A stretch of DNA of 64,000 bases from Ruminococcus sp. (lineage in GTDB: Bacteria; Bacillota; Clostridia; Oscillospirales; Ruminococcaceae), in NCBI RefSeq assembly GCF_017549005.1, contig NZ_JAFYYT010000001.1, positions 86,454 through 150,453 of the forward strand. The letters are read 5' to 3'. The notes below the pieces were generated by a model, which saw only the letters and a program-made list of their open reading frames with translations, had not been told where the DNA came from and did not search any database. Each line of letters starts with the position of its first letter. Within the stretch, counting starts at the first letter, position 1. The position numbers and the translations under genes were made by a program. This document shows, in pieces, positions 1 to 9,688 of the stretch.

Positions 1-3000
1 TAAGGTCTTTTGCGTTGCCAAGCCATACGTCGGTACCGTGGGAAAGTCCGGATATCTGCAGGAAGTCGCTGAACTTAGTAGGCTTTGCGTCAAGAAGCAT
101 CTGTATGGTAAAGCCTGTACCCATTTCGGGTATGCCGAGGCTTCCTGTCTTGCAGTATATATCCTCTGGAGTTACCCCAAGCACATCGCAGTTGGTGCAC
201 ATACGTATAACATCAGGGTCCGATGTGGGAACGTCCTTTATCTTTATTCCCGTCAAGTCCTCAAGGTGCTTGTAAAGAGTCGGAACTACGTGTCCCAGCT
301 CGTCAAGCTTGAGTATGGTATCGTGGAGGGAGTTGAACGTAAAATGCGTTGTGATTATCTCCGAATCCGCAGTATCGGCAGGGTGCTGAACGGGAGTGAA
401 GTCGTAAACGTCGTAATCCGACGGAACAACGACCATTCCGCCCGGGTGCTGACCTGTTGTCCTCTTTATACCTGTACAGCCTATGGCAAGCCTGCTAAGC
501 TCAGCATTGTTCAGAGTGATTCCGTTCTCCTCGCAGTATTTCTTGACATAGCCGTATGCTGTCTTTTCAGCAACAACCGAAATAGTTCCCGCCTTGAACA
601 CGTTCGACTTTCCGAAGAGCTTTTCCGTATAGCGGTGAGCCCAGAACTGGTATTCATCGGAGAAGTTAAGGTCTATATCAGGCGCTTTGTCGCCGTCGAA
701 GCCAAGAAAGGTCTCGAATGGGATATCGTGTCCGTCGCGGTTCATGTCCTTTCCGCAGTCGGGACACTTTTTCGGAGGCAGGTCGAATCCTGAACCGTAC
801 ACACCGTCAAGAAGGAACTCGCTGTGCTTGCAGTTAGGGCATACATAATGCGGCGGAAGCGGATTTACCTCCGAGATTCCTGCCATTGACGCCACAAATG
901 ACGAGCCGACAGAACCTCTCGAACCGACAAGATATCCGTTCTCGACAGAGTTCCATACAAGCTTCTGAGCAATGATATAGAGCACTGAGAATCCGTGCTT
1001 GATGATAGATGAAAGCTCACGGTCAAGGCGCTTGTCAACAAGCTCGGGGAGCGGATCTCCGTATATCTCATGAGCTTTGTCGTGGGTTATCTTCACGAGT
1101 TCTTCCTCTGCACCCTCGATAGTCGGGGTAAATGTTCCCTTCGGGATAGGGCGTATCATCTCTATCTGATCGGCAATGGCGTTTGTGTTGGTTATAACGA
1201 CCTCTTTAGCCTTGTCCTCGCCAAGATACTCGAATTCCGCCATCATCTCCTCAGTCGTCCTGAAGTACAGGGGAGCCTGTTCCTCCGCGTCATTGAATCC
1301 CATGCTCGCAAGGATTATTTTACGGTATATAGCGTCCTTCTGATCTATAAAGTGAACGTCACAGGTAGCACAGGTCGGTATTCCAAGCCTGTCGCCAAGT
1401 GCGACCACCTCGCGGTTGAAGTCGCGGAGCTCCTCGTCGTCACGGGCAACACCTTTCCTCACCATGAACCTGTTGTTGCAGATAGGCTGTATCTCAAGAT
1501 AATCGTAGAATTTTGCAAGATTGTCGATATAGTCCTGGTCACGGATATCAAGAATAGCCTGGAAGAGCTCTCCCGATTCGCAGGCGCTTCCGAAAATAAG
1601 TCCCTCACGGTGCTCGATAAGCTTTGATTTTGGGATAAGCGGCTTTTTGTAGAAGTATTCGAGGTTGCTGAGCGAAACGAGCCTGTAGAGATTTTTCAGA
1701 CCTGCCTGATTGCGGACAAGTATGATATGGTGATAGCTTTTAAGCTTCTTTATCTCTATCTCATTCACGAGGATATTGAGCTCCTGCAGAGTTTTGAAAC
1801 CGCGGTCGGTCTTCAGTCTGCCTGCAAGGGCAATATATATCTTCGCAAGCATAAGAGCGTCATCTGAGGCTCTGTGGTGGTCGAATTTACCGAGTTTCAG
1901 CTGCTTTGCCACAAGATTGAGCTTATGACGTCCCATTTCTGGCAGCATGGACTGACACATAACGAGAGTATCAACCCATGTGTACTCAAAGGTCATGTTC
2001 TTGCGTTTCAGCGCCTGATTTATCATGTTTGTATCGTATCTTGCGTTATGAGCTACGATAACAGGCTTGTCTCCGCAGAACTCCATGAACATTTTCAGAG
2101 CCTCTTCCTCATCGGGAGCATTTGCTACATCAGCATCGCTTATACCTGTGAGTTCAGTGATATGCTCGGGGATATGGAATCCCGGATTGACCTTTGTGTT
2201 GAAATCATCGACTACCTGCAGATTTTTCAGCTTTACAGCACCTATTTCCGTCAGACGGTCGTTGCGGAAGCTGAGACCTGTAGTCTCAACGTCAAAAATT
2301 ATTATCTCGTCGTCAAAGGAGCGGTCGTCGTCGCCGTAAACGACCATGTCACGCTCGATATCATTGACAACGTAAGCCTCCATACCGTAAATTGCCTTGA
2401 AGTTCTTGGGCATATTATACATACAGTCAGGGAAAGCCTGTACGTTTCCGTGGTCGGTTATCGCCATAGCCTGATGCCCCCACTCAGCCGCTCTGTTGAT
2501 GAGCGTAACAGGGTCGGTAACGGCGTCCATAGCCGACATATTCGTATGGCAGTGGAGTTCCACGCGCTTTTCGGGATAGTTGTCCATTTTCGGGATACGC
2601 TTTACCTTAATAAGGGAATTAACGGAAATAACAATATCCCTCGCAAAGGAATCATAGTCAAGCTTTCCTGATACAAGAAGTGTAGCGCCGCTCTTTATGG
2701 AACCGAGCTTCATCTCCTCCACTTCTTCATTTTTTGCAAATATTTTCAGTTTAAGTGAGCCGCTGTAATCGGTGACATCATAGGTTACAACTGTCTTTTC
2801 GTTGCGTACTTCCTTCAGCTCCGAAGCAAAAACGTCGCCGACCACTACCACCTTTTCGCCCAGGTGCTGAACAGCCTCGCATATCGGAACAGGCTTTTCA
2901 CGTATAGCCCTGCCCTTGATGACCTCGGCGGATTCCGCGTCGAACTCCTTGTTCAGAGCGCCGATATCTATGGTAACTGTAGGTATTACCGACCTGACCT

Positions 3001-3577
3001 CCTCAGCCCTTATCTCATCGGGAGTCCTGTCTGGAATCAGCTGGTCGCTGTAGTCGGGGAGGTCGGCTTCGATACGCTCTATCATCTCGTCGAACTGCTC
3101 CCTGCTGACGGAGCTGTCGCCGTCAAGAACCACCTTTACGCGCACGCCGAACTGATTGTATATCAGCTGAGAAAAACAGCGGCAGAAATTATATCTGTCC
3201 AGTATATCCCTGCCGCCGTGAACTATTCGTATACGGAGCTCATCGTTATTCAGAGAGACCTCCGCGTCATCGAGAAAGCCGTTGACAACAGGTATATCGC
3301 GCTTGAGCAGCTTTACAAGCTCGCCGTAGCAGTCCATTCCGAATTTTTCGGAGGGGTAGCGGCAGGCAAGTCTTGCCTGCTCGACCTTTATGGCAGCTTC
3401 AACTGCTTTTTCAAACGCAAAGATATCATCACTCGGAACAAGACTGTCAAAGTGAACGTGGAAACGGATATTTTCAAGATTTTCCGTATATGTAAGCTTG
3501 AAGATCTCTCCGGCAAGCACACTTTCGGGCAGTTCCAGTGAATAATCCTTTAAAAATTCGGAAATTTTGACCTGCAT
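1..3577 (-). CDS. polC: DNA polymerase III PolC-type alpha subunit (partial, C-terminus off the window)
   Basis: This is the replicative DNA polymerase of low-GC Gram-positives, carrying its own 3'-5' exonuclease. The frame is open from the ATG at 3577 to the window edge, about 1190 residues, so roughly the last 250 residues of a typical PolC are missing. In order I see: an N-terminal domain, an OB-fold region, the PHP motif HCHTNMSAMDAV, an inserted DEDD exonuclease beginning FDVETTGLS, the rest of PHP (CDVHF), and the polymerase core with GSRGSVGSSF, a CPNC/CPDC zinc ribbon and PDIDLNFSDE, which holds the catalytic aspartates. TTGQHPGGMVVVP follows. A GAGGAG ribosome site lies just before the ATG. 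It is the last gene of the pyrH-to-polC run, 123 bp after ispG. Confidence 0.96.
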   Translation of the reverse strand, partial: MQVKISEFLKDYSLELPESVLAGEIFKLTYTENLENIRFHVHFDSLVPSDDIFAFEKAVEAAIKVEQARLACRYPSEKFGMDCYGELVKLLKRDIPVVNGFLDDAEVSLNNDELRIRIVHGGRDILDRYNFCRCFSQLIYNQFGVRVKVVLDGDSSVSREQFDEMIERIEADLPDYSDQLIPDRTPDEIRAEEVRSVIPTVTIDIGALNKEFDAESAEVIKGRAIREKPVPICEAVQHLGEKVVVVGDVFASELKEVRNEKTVVTYDVTDYSGSLKLKIFAKNEEVEEMKLGSIKSGATLLVSGKLDYDSFARDIVISVNSLIKVKRIPKMDNYPEKRVELHCHTNMSAMDAVTDPVTLINRAAEWGHQAMAITDHGNVQAFPDCMYNMPKNFKAIYGMEAYVVNDIERDMVVYGDDDRSFDDEIIIFDVETTGLSFRNDRLTEIGAVKLKNLQVVDDFNTKVNPGFHIPEHITELTGISDADVANAPDEEEALKMFMEFCGDKPVIVAHNARYDTNMINQALKRKNMTFEYTWVDTLVMCQSMLPEMGRHKLNLVAKQLKLGKFDHHRASDDALMLAKIYIALAGRLKTDRGFKTLQELNILVNEIEIKKLKSYHHIILVRNQAGLKNLYRLVSLSNLEYFYKKPLIPKSKLIEHREGLIFGSACESGELFQAILDIRDQDYIDNLAKFYDYLEIQPICNNRFMVRKGVARDDEELRDFNREVVALGDRLGIPTCATCDVHFIDQKDAIYRKIILASMGFNDAEEQAPLYFRTTEEMMAEFEYLGEDKAKEVVITNTNAIADQIEMIRPIPKGTFTPTIEGAEEELVKITHDKAHEIYGDPLPELVDKRLDRELSSIIKHGFSVLYIIAQKLVWNSVENGYLVGSRGSVGSSFVASMAGISEVNPLPPHYVCPNCKHSEFLLDGVYGSGFDLPPKKCPDCGKDMNRDGHDIPFETFLGFDGDKAPDIDLNFSDEYQFWAHRYTEKLFGKSNVFKAGTISVVAEKTAYGYVKKYCEENGITLNNAELSRLAIGCTGIKRTTGQHPGGMVVVPSDYDVYDFTPVQHPADTADSEIITTHFTFNSLHDTILKLDELGHVVPTLYKHLEDLTGIKIKDVPTSDPDVIRMCTNCDVLGVTPEDIYCKTGSLGIPEMGTGFTIQMLLDAKPTKFSDFLQISGLSHGTDVWLGNAKDL

Positions 3578-3641
3578 TTTACGACTCCTCGTTTACAAAA
3601 TATTTGTACCATTTTGTAAAAATAAAAAAAATTTATACCTT

Positions 3642-3663
3642 ATTAAACGGTTTTCCGTTTAAT
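3642..3663 (-). terminator. Hairpin between ispG and polC, possible weak terminator
   Basis: This is a perfect 9-bp inverted repeat (ATTAAACGG, TTTT loop, CCGTTTAAT). On the minus strand a T-rich run follows only after about 10 nt, so it may be a partial terminator or an mRNA processing hairpin. An AT-rich stretch between it and polC could hold a promoter, but no clear -35/-10 pair is visible. Confidence 0.4.
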
Positions 3664-3700
3664 GAACCCCTGTTTCAGCCCCCTTATAGAAGGGCATATT

Positions 3701-4738
3701 TCAAAGCTTGTCTATCTCTGCAAGAAGCTCGGGAACTATTTCTGCTTCACTAACCTTTCTCTGAGTGCCGTCCTTCTTGAAAATAACAGCACAGCCGTCG
3801 CCGCCGGCGATACCGATATCAGCTTCACGGGCTTCTCCGGGACCATTTACGATACAGCCCATAACCGCAACCGTAATATCCTTGTCCATGTCCTTAACGG
3901 CTTCTTCCACCATTTTTGCCGCCTTGACAAGGTCTATCCTCGTTCTGCCGCAGGTAGGACATGAGACCAGTCTCACGCCGCCGCGCTTGCCGATACTTTT
4001 GAGGATATCCTTTGCAGCTTCTACCTCGCGTACAGGGTCATCTGTAAGCGAAACACGGATAGTCTCGCCGATACCGTCGCAGAGCAGAGAACCTATACCA
4101 ATGGAGGATTTAATAAGTCCCATACGCTCAGTACCTGCTTCGGTAACTCCGAGGTGGAGAGGATAACTGCACTTTTCGGCTGCAAGTCTGTATGAAGCGA
4201 TCATTTTCTGAACGTCCGAAGACTTTATGGAAATAACGATATCATTGAAGTCGAAATGCTCAAGCATTGCCGCATGAGTCATTGCACTCTCAACCAGAGC
4301 CTCAGGCGTCGGAGAACCGTATTTCGCAAGTATCTCCTTTTGGAGAGAGCCCGAATTGACGCCTATGCGGATAGGGATATTTTTAGCGCGGCAGGCGTCA
4401 ACAACTGCCTTCACTCTGTCCATACCTCCGATATTACCGGGGTTTATACGTATCTTGTCAACTCCTGCTGCTGCGGATTCGAGAGCGAGCCTGTAATCAA
4501 AGTGTATATCTGCAACAAGAGGGATATTTACCGCTTCCTTTATTGCAGGTATAAGTCTTACGGCGTCCATATTAGGTATAGCAGCGCGGATTATCTCGCA
4601 GCCTGCCTTTTCAAGCTCAACAGCCTGCTTTACGCTTCCCTCGATATCATCGGAGCGTGCATTCAGCATCGACTGAATGTATATATGTTTTCCGTCGAGG
4701 ACGCAGTCCCCTACCTTAACAGGTCTAACATTTCTCAT
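3701..4738 (-). CDS. ispG: 4-hydroxy-3-methylbut-2-enyl diphosphate synthase (flavodoxin/ferredoxin)
   Basis: IspG (GcpE) is a [4Fe-4S] enzyme that converts MEcPP to HMBPP near the end of the MEP isoprenoid pathway. The 345 residues match the bacterial two-domain form. There is an N-terminal TIM barrel with VADIHFDYRLAL and KIRINPGNIGG, then a C-terminal cluster domain with CPTCGR and MGCIVNGPGEAREAD, which carry the three cysteines and the conserved glutamate that bind the cluster. It lies downstream of dxr, rseP and rnz in the same direction. The first committed enzyme (dxr) and this late enzyme of the pathway are therefore likely co-transcribed. Confidence 0.95.
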   Translation of the reverse strand: MRNVRPVKVGDCVLDGKHIYIQSMLNARSDDIEGSVKQAVELEKAGCEIIRAAIPNMDAVRLIPAIKEAVNIPLVADIHFDYRLALESAAAGVDKIRINPGNIGGMDRVKAVVDACRAKNIPIRIGVNSGSLQKEILAKYGSPTPEALVESAMTHAAMLEHFDFNDIVISIKSSDVQKMIASYRLAAEKCSYPLHLGVTEAGTERMGLIKSSIGIGSLLCDGIGETIRVSLTDDPVREVEAAKDILKSIGKRGGVRLVSCPTCGRTRIDLVKAAKMVEEAVKDMDKDITVAVMGCIVNGPGEAREADIGIAGGDGCAVIFKKDGTQRKVSEAEIVPELLAEIDKL

Positions 4739-4787
4739 ATCATTTCTCCTATCGTCATTTACGGTAAAAGCTGACGCTTTACCGATT

Positions 4788-5702
4788 CTAAAGAGTTATC
4801 TTTGCTCCGTCCTCGGTCACTACGGTCTCCGAAAATATTTTCCGAAGCTCCTCTGCATAAACAGAGGGAACCTTTTCCGCAGGGCTGTAATGAGTGAGCC
4901 AGAGCCGCTTTGCCCCGGCTTCAAGAGCGATATTGCAGGCGTCCTGCATGAGCATATGACACTTTTCGTTCATTGACTCCTTACGCTCGGGGATACCGTA
5001 CATTCCCTCACATATGAAAAGGTCGGAATCCAGTGCGAAAAGCCCAAGCTCGGGTATAGGGAGCGTATCTGTCACATAGGTTATTTTCAATGGCTTCTTC
5101 TTCTCTCCCGTCACAGCCTCAGGGGGAACTCTCAGTCCGTCGGCAAGAGTGACTGTCTCTCCGTTGTGGAGCCTTTTCCAGAATTCAACAGGTATATTCA
5201 TCGCCTTGGCGTTCTGCGGAAGAAATACGGGTCTGCGCCTGAGTACAAGACTGTATCCGAGGCAGCTGACTCTGTGTGAGAGCGGCATGGTCTTTATCGT
5301 AAGCAGAGGGTCTATCATATCCGCCTCAAACTCATAGTTTCTGTCCTCGGGCAGACCGTGGAGCTCCACCTTATAGGGCAGACCGCCGCAGACGCTCATA
5401 AGCTTTTCAATAACAGGCAGGCAGTTCTCGGGAGCGAATATATCAATGGGCTTTGTACGCGAGCTGTTTCCTATAGAAAGAAGCAGCCCGGGAAGTCCCG
5501 TAACATGGTCAGCATGGCAGTGAGTGATAAGTATAGCTTCTATCCTGCTTATTTTCAGTCCGTGCTTTGCAGCAGCCACCTGAGTTCCCTCACCGCAGTC
5601 GATGAGTATCGCTTTTCCATTATACTCGGCATAAAGACTCGTAAGGAACCTTTCAGGAAGCGGGAGCATTCCCCCCGTTCCCAACAGACATATGTCAGCC
5701 AT
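4788..5702 (-). CDS. rnz: Ribonuclease Z-like metallo-beta-lactamase-fold hydrolase
   Basis: This is a zinc hydrolase of the RNase Z/ElaC family, whose usual job is removing tRNA 3' trailers. The metal motif reads THCHADHVTGLPGLLLSIG, where many RNase Z proteins have HLHGDH. The C-terminal THYSPAEKVPS and the TDTLP segment fit the family, and about 304 residues is its usual length. I chose the ATG at 5702 (MADICLLGTGG) because GGGAGG precedes it and because it overlaps the rseP stop by 8 bp (ATGGCTGA). The open frame extends six codons further upstream. Its place between rseP and ispG is unusual. The family is clear; tRNA processing as the actual role is inferred. Confidence 0.85.
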   Translation of the reverse strand: MADICLLGTGGMLPLPERFLTSLYAEYNGKAILIDCGEGTQVAAAKHGLKISRIEAILITHCHADHVTGLPGLLLSIGNSSRTKPIDIFAPENCLPVIEKLMSVCGGLPYKVELHGLPEDRNYEFEADMIDPLLTIKTMPLSHRVSCLGYSLVLRRRPVFLPQNAKAMNIPVEFWKRLHNGETVTLADGLRVPPEAVTGEKKKPLKITYVTDTLPIPELGLFALDSDLFICEGMYGIPERKESMNEKCHMLMQDACNIALEAGAKRLWLTHYSPAEKVPSVYAEELRKIFSETVVTEDGAKITL

Positions 5703-6774
5703 GGAAGCCTCCCGAAACAAGTTTTACTATATCGTTGTATGTTGCAAATATCATGATTCCGAAAAGAAGTGCCATACCTGCAAGGTGCACATAGCCCTCA
5801 TGCTCGGGCTTTACAGGCTTGCGGCGAACGAGCTCTATAACGCAGAACAGCAGTCTGCCGCCGTCAAGTCCCGGTATGGGAAGAAGATTGAATATTCCCA
5901 CGTTTATGGTTATAAGAGAAGTAAGCCACAGTAAATTGAGGATCGCGTCCCTGACGTTCTCGCTCTCGGCAGCAGCCTCGTTTATGGTGGAAACTACTCC
6001 CACAGGTCCCGAAACGTCCTCCTTTTTCGCCTTGCCCGAGATCAGCTGTTTAAGCGAATTGGTTATGACATGGGACATAGTCATGAAGAGCTCTCCCGAG
6101 CCGCGCATAACTGTGAGCGGATTCTTGTTGTAATACCTTATGCCGAAATCCACTGCTTCTTCCTTGTCAGTAACAGAAGTATCCTGGAACACCACATTTT
6201 CTATGGTTTTTCTCTTTCCGCCGCGCTTTACAACGACCGTATAGGATTTGTCTGTTTCTATTTTTTCAAATACATTATTGAAATCCCATGCACTGTATAT
6301 CCTTTCGCCGTCGATAGATATCAGCTTATCTTCATGGCGAAGACCTGTTTCGTAGCTTCTCGCATAGTATATGGTATTCCCGTCGTCACCGCGCTCGCCG
6401 ACAAATCCGTTGATAACTGTGGACGGCACCTTGTTGAGCATACTCATGAATATAATGATCGCAACAAAGCCGAGGACAAAGTTCATCGCCGCACCTGCAA
6501 CAAGGACTATCATCCTCTTCCAGAGCTTTGCATTGCGGAAGCTTCTCGGGTCGCTGTTCGTCGAATCCTCGCCCTCCATAGCGCAGTATCCGCCTATCGG
6601 CAGAGCTCTCAGGGAGTACTTTGTCTCGCCCTTTTTCTTCTGCAGCAGCTTAGGTCCCATGCCTATGGAAAACTCCAGCACCTTTATCCCGCTGAGCTTT
6701 GCACATATGAAATGTCCGAACTCATGTACTGTAACTATTATTCCGAAAATGATGATCGCTATTATAACACCCAT
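5695..6774 (-). CDS. rseP: RseP/RasP-type site-2 intramembrane metalloprotease
   Basis: This is an intramembrane zinc protease that in relatives cleaves anti-sigma factors and remnant signal peptides. The first helix contains HEFGH (about residues 17-21), the HExxH zinc motif. A PDZ-like domain follows in the middle, and near the C-terminus GLDGGRLLF supplies the third metal ligand (LDG motif). At 359 residues it is a compact one-PDZ form. It sits between dxr and rnz in the operon and overlaps rnz by 8 bp. A target could be the anti-sigma-like protein at 12.6-14.6 kb, but nothing in the sequence proves that. Confidence 0.94.
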   Translation of the reverse strand: MGVIIAIIIFGIIVTVHEFGHFICAKLSGIKVLEFSIGMGPKLLQKKKGETKYSLRALPIGGYCAMEGEDSTNSDPRSFRNAKLWKRMIVLVAGAAMNFVLGFVAIIIFMSMLNKVPSTVINGFVGERGDDGNTIYYARSYETGLRHEDKLISIDGERIYSAWDFNNVFEKIETDKSYTVVVKRGGKRKTIENVVFQDTSVTDKEEAVDFGIRYYNKNPLTVMRGSGELFMTMSHVITNSLKQLISGKAKKEDVSGPVGVVSTINEAAAESENVRDAILNLLWLTSLITINVGIFNLLPIPGLDGGRLLFCVIELVRRKPVKPEHEGYVHLAGMALLFGIMIFATYNDIVKLVSGGFHG

Positions 6775-6803
6775 TTAGTATGTTTCCTTTCTGAATCAAA
6801 GCC

Positions 6804-7955
6804 TTATAATGCTGAGATACGCTCTCTGACATAGGCTCTTGCAGCCCTGTCGGCACTCATTACATCATCATAGCTCTTTATTTCCGACGGCTCAAAGCTG
6901 TCAAGCACCGAAGCCACGGTCTCGCCGATATCGATGAACTTTATCTCGTCATGGAGGAAAGCCTTAACGGCTTCTTCATTGGCGGAATTAACGAGACAAG
7001 GGTATGAACCGCCGCGCTTTATGGCTTCGATAGCTGCGGACAGGCACTTGAACGTGTCAAGATCGGGTTTCTCAAATGTGAGCTTTCCGTAATCCGTAAG
7101 CGAGAGTCTTCCTGTGGGACAGCTCATTCTGTTGGGATATAGGAGAGCGTACTGTATCGGTATCTTCATATCCGGAACACCCATCTGGGCGATCACGGAG
7201 TAGTCGTTGTACTCAACAGCGGAGTGTACAACGCTCTGACGGTGTACCACTATCTCAATCTGTTCGGGAGCAAGGTCGAAGAGCCATTTTGCCTCGATGA
7301 ATTCAAGTCCCTTGTTCATGAGAGTTGCGGAATCTATGGTTATCTTGTTGCCCATGTCCCAGTTAGGGTGATGAAGAGCCTGTTCCTTTGTGACGTTCCT
7401 GAGTTCCTCATAACTTCTGCCGAAGAATGGTCCGCCCGAAGCCGTGAGGATTATCTTGCTGAGCTGTTCGCGCTTGTTGCCCTGCAGGCACTGGAAAATA
7501 GCTGAATGCTCGCTGTCAACAGGATATATCTTCACACCTTTTCTTGCAGCCGCGCTCATCACAAGCTCGCCGCCTGCAACAAGAGTCTCCTTGTTTGCAA
7601 GGGCAATATCCTTTCCTGCTTCTATAGCCGTAAGCGTAGGGAGAAGTCCGACCATACCGACTACGGAATTGAGTATGATATCGGCTTCTTCAAGTGAAGC
7701 AAGTCTGCAAAGTCCTTCCATGCCGCATAAAAGCTCAACATCTGTGTCGGAAATACGTCTTTTCAGCTCGGCATACTTCTCCTCGTTGTAAATGCAGGCA
7801 TATTTGGGGCGGAATTTCCTTATCTGCTGCTCAAGAGCCTCAATGCTGCTGTGAGCCGCAAGCGCTGCGACTTTCAGCCCGTGCTTCTCGCAGACCTCCA
7901 GTGACTGCGTTCCTATCGAACCTGTTGATCCAAGTATCGACACCGTTTTGTTCAT
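6804..7955 (-). CDS. dxr: 1-deoxy-D-xylulose 5-phosphate reductoisomerase
   Basis: Dxr makes MEP from DXP with NADPH, the first committed step of non-mevalonate isoprenoid synthesis. The N-terminal Rossmann motif is LGSTGSIGTQ (residues 8-17). The catalytic region has VDSEHSAIFQC (metal-binding Asp and Glu), ASGGPF, NKGLEFIEA and the flexible-loop region around HRQSVVHSAVEY. The 383-residue length is typical. It is followed by rseP after 29 bp and preceded by cdsA with a 104-bp gap that contains a hairpin. Confidence 0.96.
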   Translation of the reverse strand: MNKTVSILGSTGSIGTQSLEVCEKHGLKVAALAAHSSIEALEQQIRKFRPKYACIYNEEKYAELKRRISDTDVELLCGMEGLCRLASLEEADIILNSVVGMVGLLPTLTAIEAGKDIALANKETLVAGGELVMSAAARKGVKIYPVDSEHSAIFQCLQGNKREQLSKIILTASGGPFFGRSYEELRNVTKEQALHHPNWDMGNKITIDSATLMNKGLEFIEAKWLFDLAPEQIEIVVHRQSVVHSAVEYNDYSVIAQMGVPDMKIPIQYALLYPNRMSCPTGRLSLTDYGKLTFEKPDLDTFKCLSAAIEAIKRGGSYPCLVNSANEEAVKAFLHDEIKFIDIGETVASVLDSFEPSEIKSYDDVMSADRAARAYVRERISAL

Positions 7956-8027
7956 TGTTTTTTCCCCTTTTCTCGGAAATAGCTCCCGAAAATATATTAT
8001 GAAAAAGTCCTTTATAAAATGCGAAAG

Positions 8028-8047
8028 GGACTATCCGTGAATAGTCC
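8028..8047 (-). other. Intercistronic hairpin between cdsA and dxr
   Basis: A 7-bp perfect stem (GGACTAT/ATAGTCC) with a 6-nt loop lies in the 104-bp gap. It has no proper T-run, so it is more likely an mRNA processing or stability element than a terminator. Confidence 0.35.
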
Positions 8048-8059
8048 GTTTCAGAAATA

Positions 8060-8938
8060 TCACTGTACGCCGAATAAGGCGATAAATGCATAAAAAGTAG
8101 GCAGCACGAAAAGAACGCTGTCAAAGCGGTCCATAAGTCCGCCGTGTCCCGGCATTATCTTTCCGTAGTCCTTGAAGCCTATCTGACGCTTTACCATTGA
8201 AGCCGAAAGGTCTCCTACAGTACCTATAACAGCACATACAGCACCTGTTACAAAGGCAATAAGGGCTCTCTTTACTGTAAAGCCGTAATAGCACGAAAAA
8301 GCGACTGTATAAGCAATAGCAGTTGTGAGGATACCGCCCACAAGTCCCTCGACAGTTTTCTTGGGGCTTATCTCGGGGCAGAGCTTGTGCTTGCCTATGG
8401 CGACACCTGTAAAATATGCTCCCGTATCTGCTATCCACGCACCGCAGAGTCCCATAATAAGCAGGAAAAGTCCGCTTTCAGAGTCATAGCGCTCCATGCG
8501 AACCATAGTTGTCATCGCCTGCGGTACAAGTATCATTACAGCAAGTACAAAGAATACCTGCTCATAGCGTATCGCCTTGTGATTTCTGAGCCATGTGACA
8601 AACACAACGAATGCACACAGAAGCATTGCTCCGAACACATATACGTTATAATCGTGAGCATAACGCCACGCACAGAACTCATAATGCGGCGGAACAACAG
8701 GTCCGTCTACTGTAAGCTTTGTCATTATACCGTATAGCACCGGCACTGCTATTCCGTAAGCCTCTGCCGCTATGAGTATGGGCAGACATTTATGGAGCTT
8801 TACCGCACGGAGAAGCTCAAAGAGCATAACTGCGATTATTGCTGCGACTGCTATGGGCAGAACAATGGTGTCGTGGAAAAAAAGTACGGCACTCAGCAGT
8901 ACAACACCCACAGCTCCCGAAATGATTCGCGTAAGCAT
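8060..8938 (-). CDS. cdsA: Phosphatidate cytidylyltransferase (CDP-diglyceride synthase)
   Basis: CdsA is an integral membrane enzyme that makes CDP-diacylglycerol from phosphatidate and CTP, the branch point of phospholipid synthesis. The protein has about eight hydrophobic segments, and the family signature near the C-terminus reads SMVKRQIGFKDYGKIMPGHG followed by GLMDRFDS. Its length of 292 residues is a little above average. Its start codon overlaps the uppS stop (TGATG), which indicates translational coupling. The order frr-uppS-cdsA-dxr-rseP is common in bacteria. Confidence 0.95.
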   Translation of the reverse strand: MLTRIISGAVGVVLLSAVLFFHDTIVLPIAVAAIIAVMLFELLRAVKLHKCLPILIAAEAYGIAVPVLYGIMTKLTVDGPVVPPHYEFCAWRYAHDYNVYVFGAMLLCAFVVFVTWLRNHKAIRYEQVFFVLAVMILVPQAMTTMVRMERYDSESGLFLLIMGLCGAWIADTGAYFTGVAIGKHKLCPEISPKKTVEGLVGGILTTAIAYTVAFSCYYGFTVKRALIAFVTGAVCAVIGTVGDLSASMVKRQIGFKDYGKIMPGHGGLMDRFDSVLFVLPTFYAFIALFGVQ

Positions 8939-9678
8939 CAGACACCTCCGAAGCGGCGGTTTCTTCTTGCATACTCGATAAGCGCCTTGTCAAGCTCGGC
9001 AGGCGTAAAATCAGGCCAGAGCACATCTGTAAAATAGTACTCCGCATAGGCGCACTGCCATATGAGATAATTTGAAAGTCTCAGTTCGCCGCTGGGACGG
9101 ATAAGAAGATCAACGTCGGGAAGTCCTGCGGTATAAAGATTATCCGCAACCGACTGCTCTGTGATGTCCTCTGGTCTTATCTCGCCGTTTACAGCTTTCT
9201 GTGCAAGGGCTCTTGCAGCGTGTACGATCTCATCGCGTCCGCCGTAGTTTACAGCCATCATAAGGTTCATCTCCGTATAATGAGCCGTATCCTCCTCAAG
9301 CTTTATCATCTTTTCCTGAAGGTCAGCGTCAAAGGCGCTCTTGTCGCCGAGGAAAATCATACGGGTATTCTCGCTGAGGAAGTTTCTTACGTCAACGATG
9401 TAATCGCGGAAGAGCTCCATGATAGTATTTACTTCATCGTCGGGGCGCTGCCAGTTCTCTGTGGAAAAGGCATAGAAGCTGATATTCTTCAGTCCGATGT
9501 CCTTGCAGTAGCGGACTATCTTCTTGAACTGCTTCGCACCCTCGCGATGTCCGAATGGACGCGGCAGACCACGTTTCTTTGCCCATCTGCCGTTTCCGTC
9601 CATGATAAAGCCTACGTGCTCGGGAAGCTTCTCGGGCAGCGTAAGCTCAGTTGTTTCCTTTTTTCCGAATAATGCCAT
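8938..9678 (-). CDS. uppS: Isoprenyl transferase (undecaprenyl diphosphate synthase family)
   Basis: This cis-prenyltransferase makes the C55 lipid carrier for peptidoglycan and other wall polymers. FIMDGNGRWAKKRGLPRPFG contains the catalytic Asp, and GHREGAK follows. The C-terminal signature is RPSGELRLSNYLIWQCAYAE. The 246 residues are typical. It uses the product of the MEP pathway encoded by dxr and ispG in the same operon and is coupled to cdsA by overlapping stop and start codons. Confidence 0.96.
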   Translation of the reverse strand: MALFGKKETTELTLPEKLPEHVGFIMDGNGRWAKKRGLPRPFGHREGAKQFKKIVRYCKDIGLKNISFYAFSTENWQRPDDEVNTIMELFRDYIVDVRNFLSENTRMIFLGDKSAFDADLQEKMIKLEEDTAHYTEMNLMMAVNYGGRDEIVHAARALAQKAVNGEIRPEDITEQSVADNLYTAGLPDVDLLIRPSGELRLSNYLIWQCAYAEYYFTDVLWPDFTPAELDKALIEYARRNRRFGGV

Positions 9679-9688
9679 ATTTCACCAA

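Noticed and set aside
38-793. Long plus-strand open frames over polC (also 1070-1627, 1874-2671, 2864-3541)
   Set aside because: They lie antisense to a clear PolC coding region with conserved motifs, show no family resemblance and lack ribosome sites.
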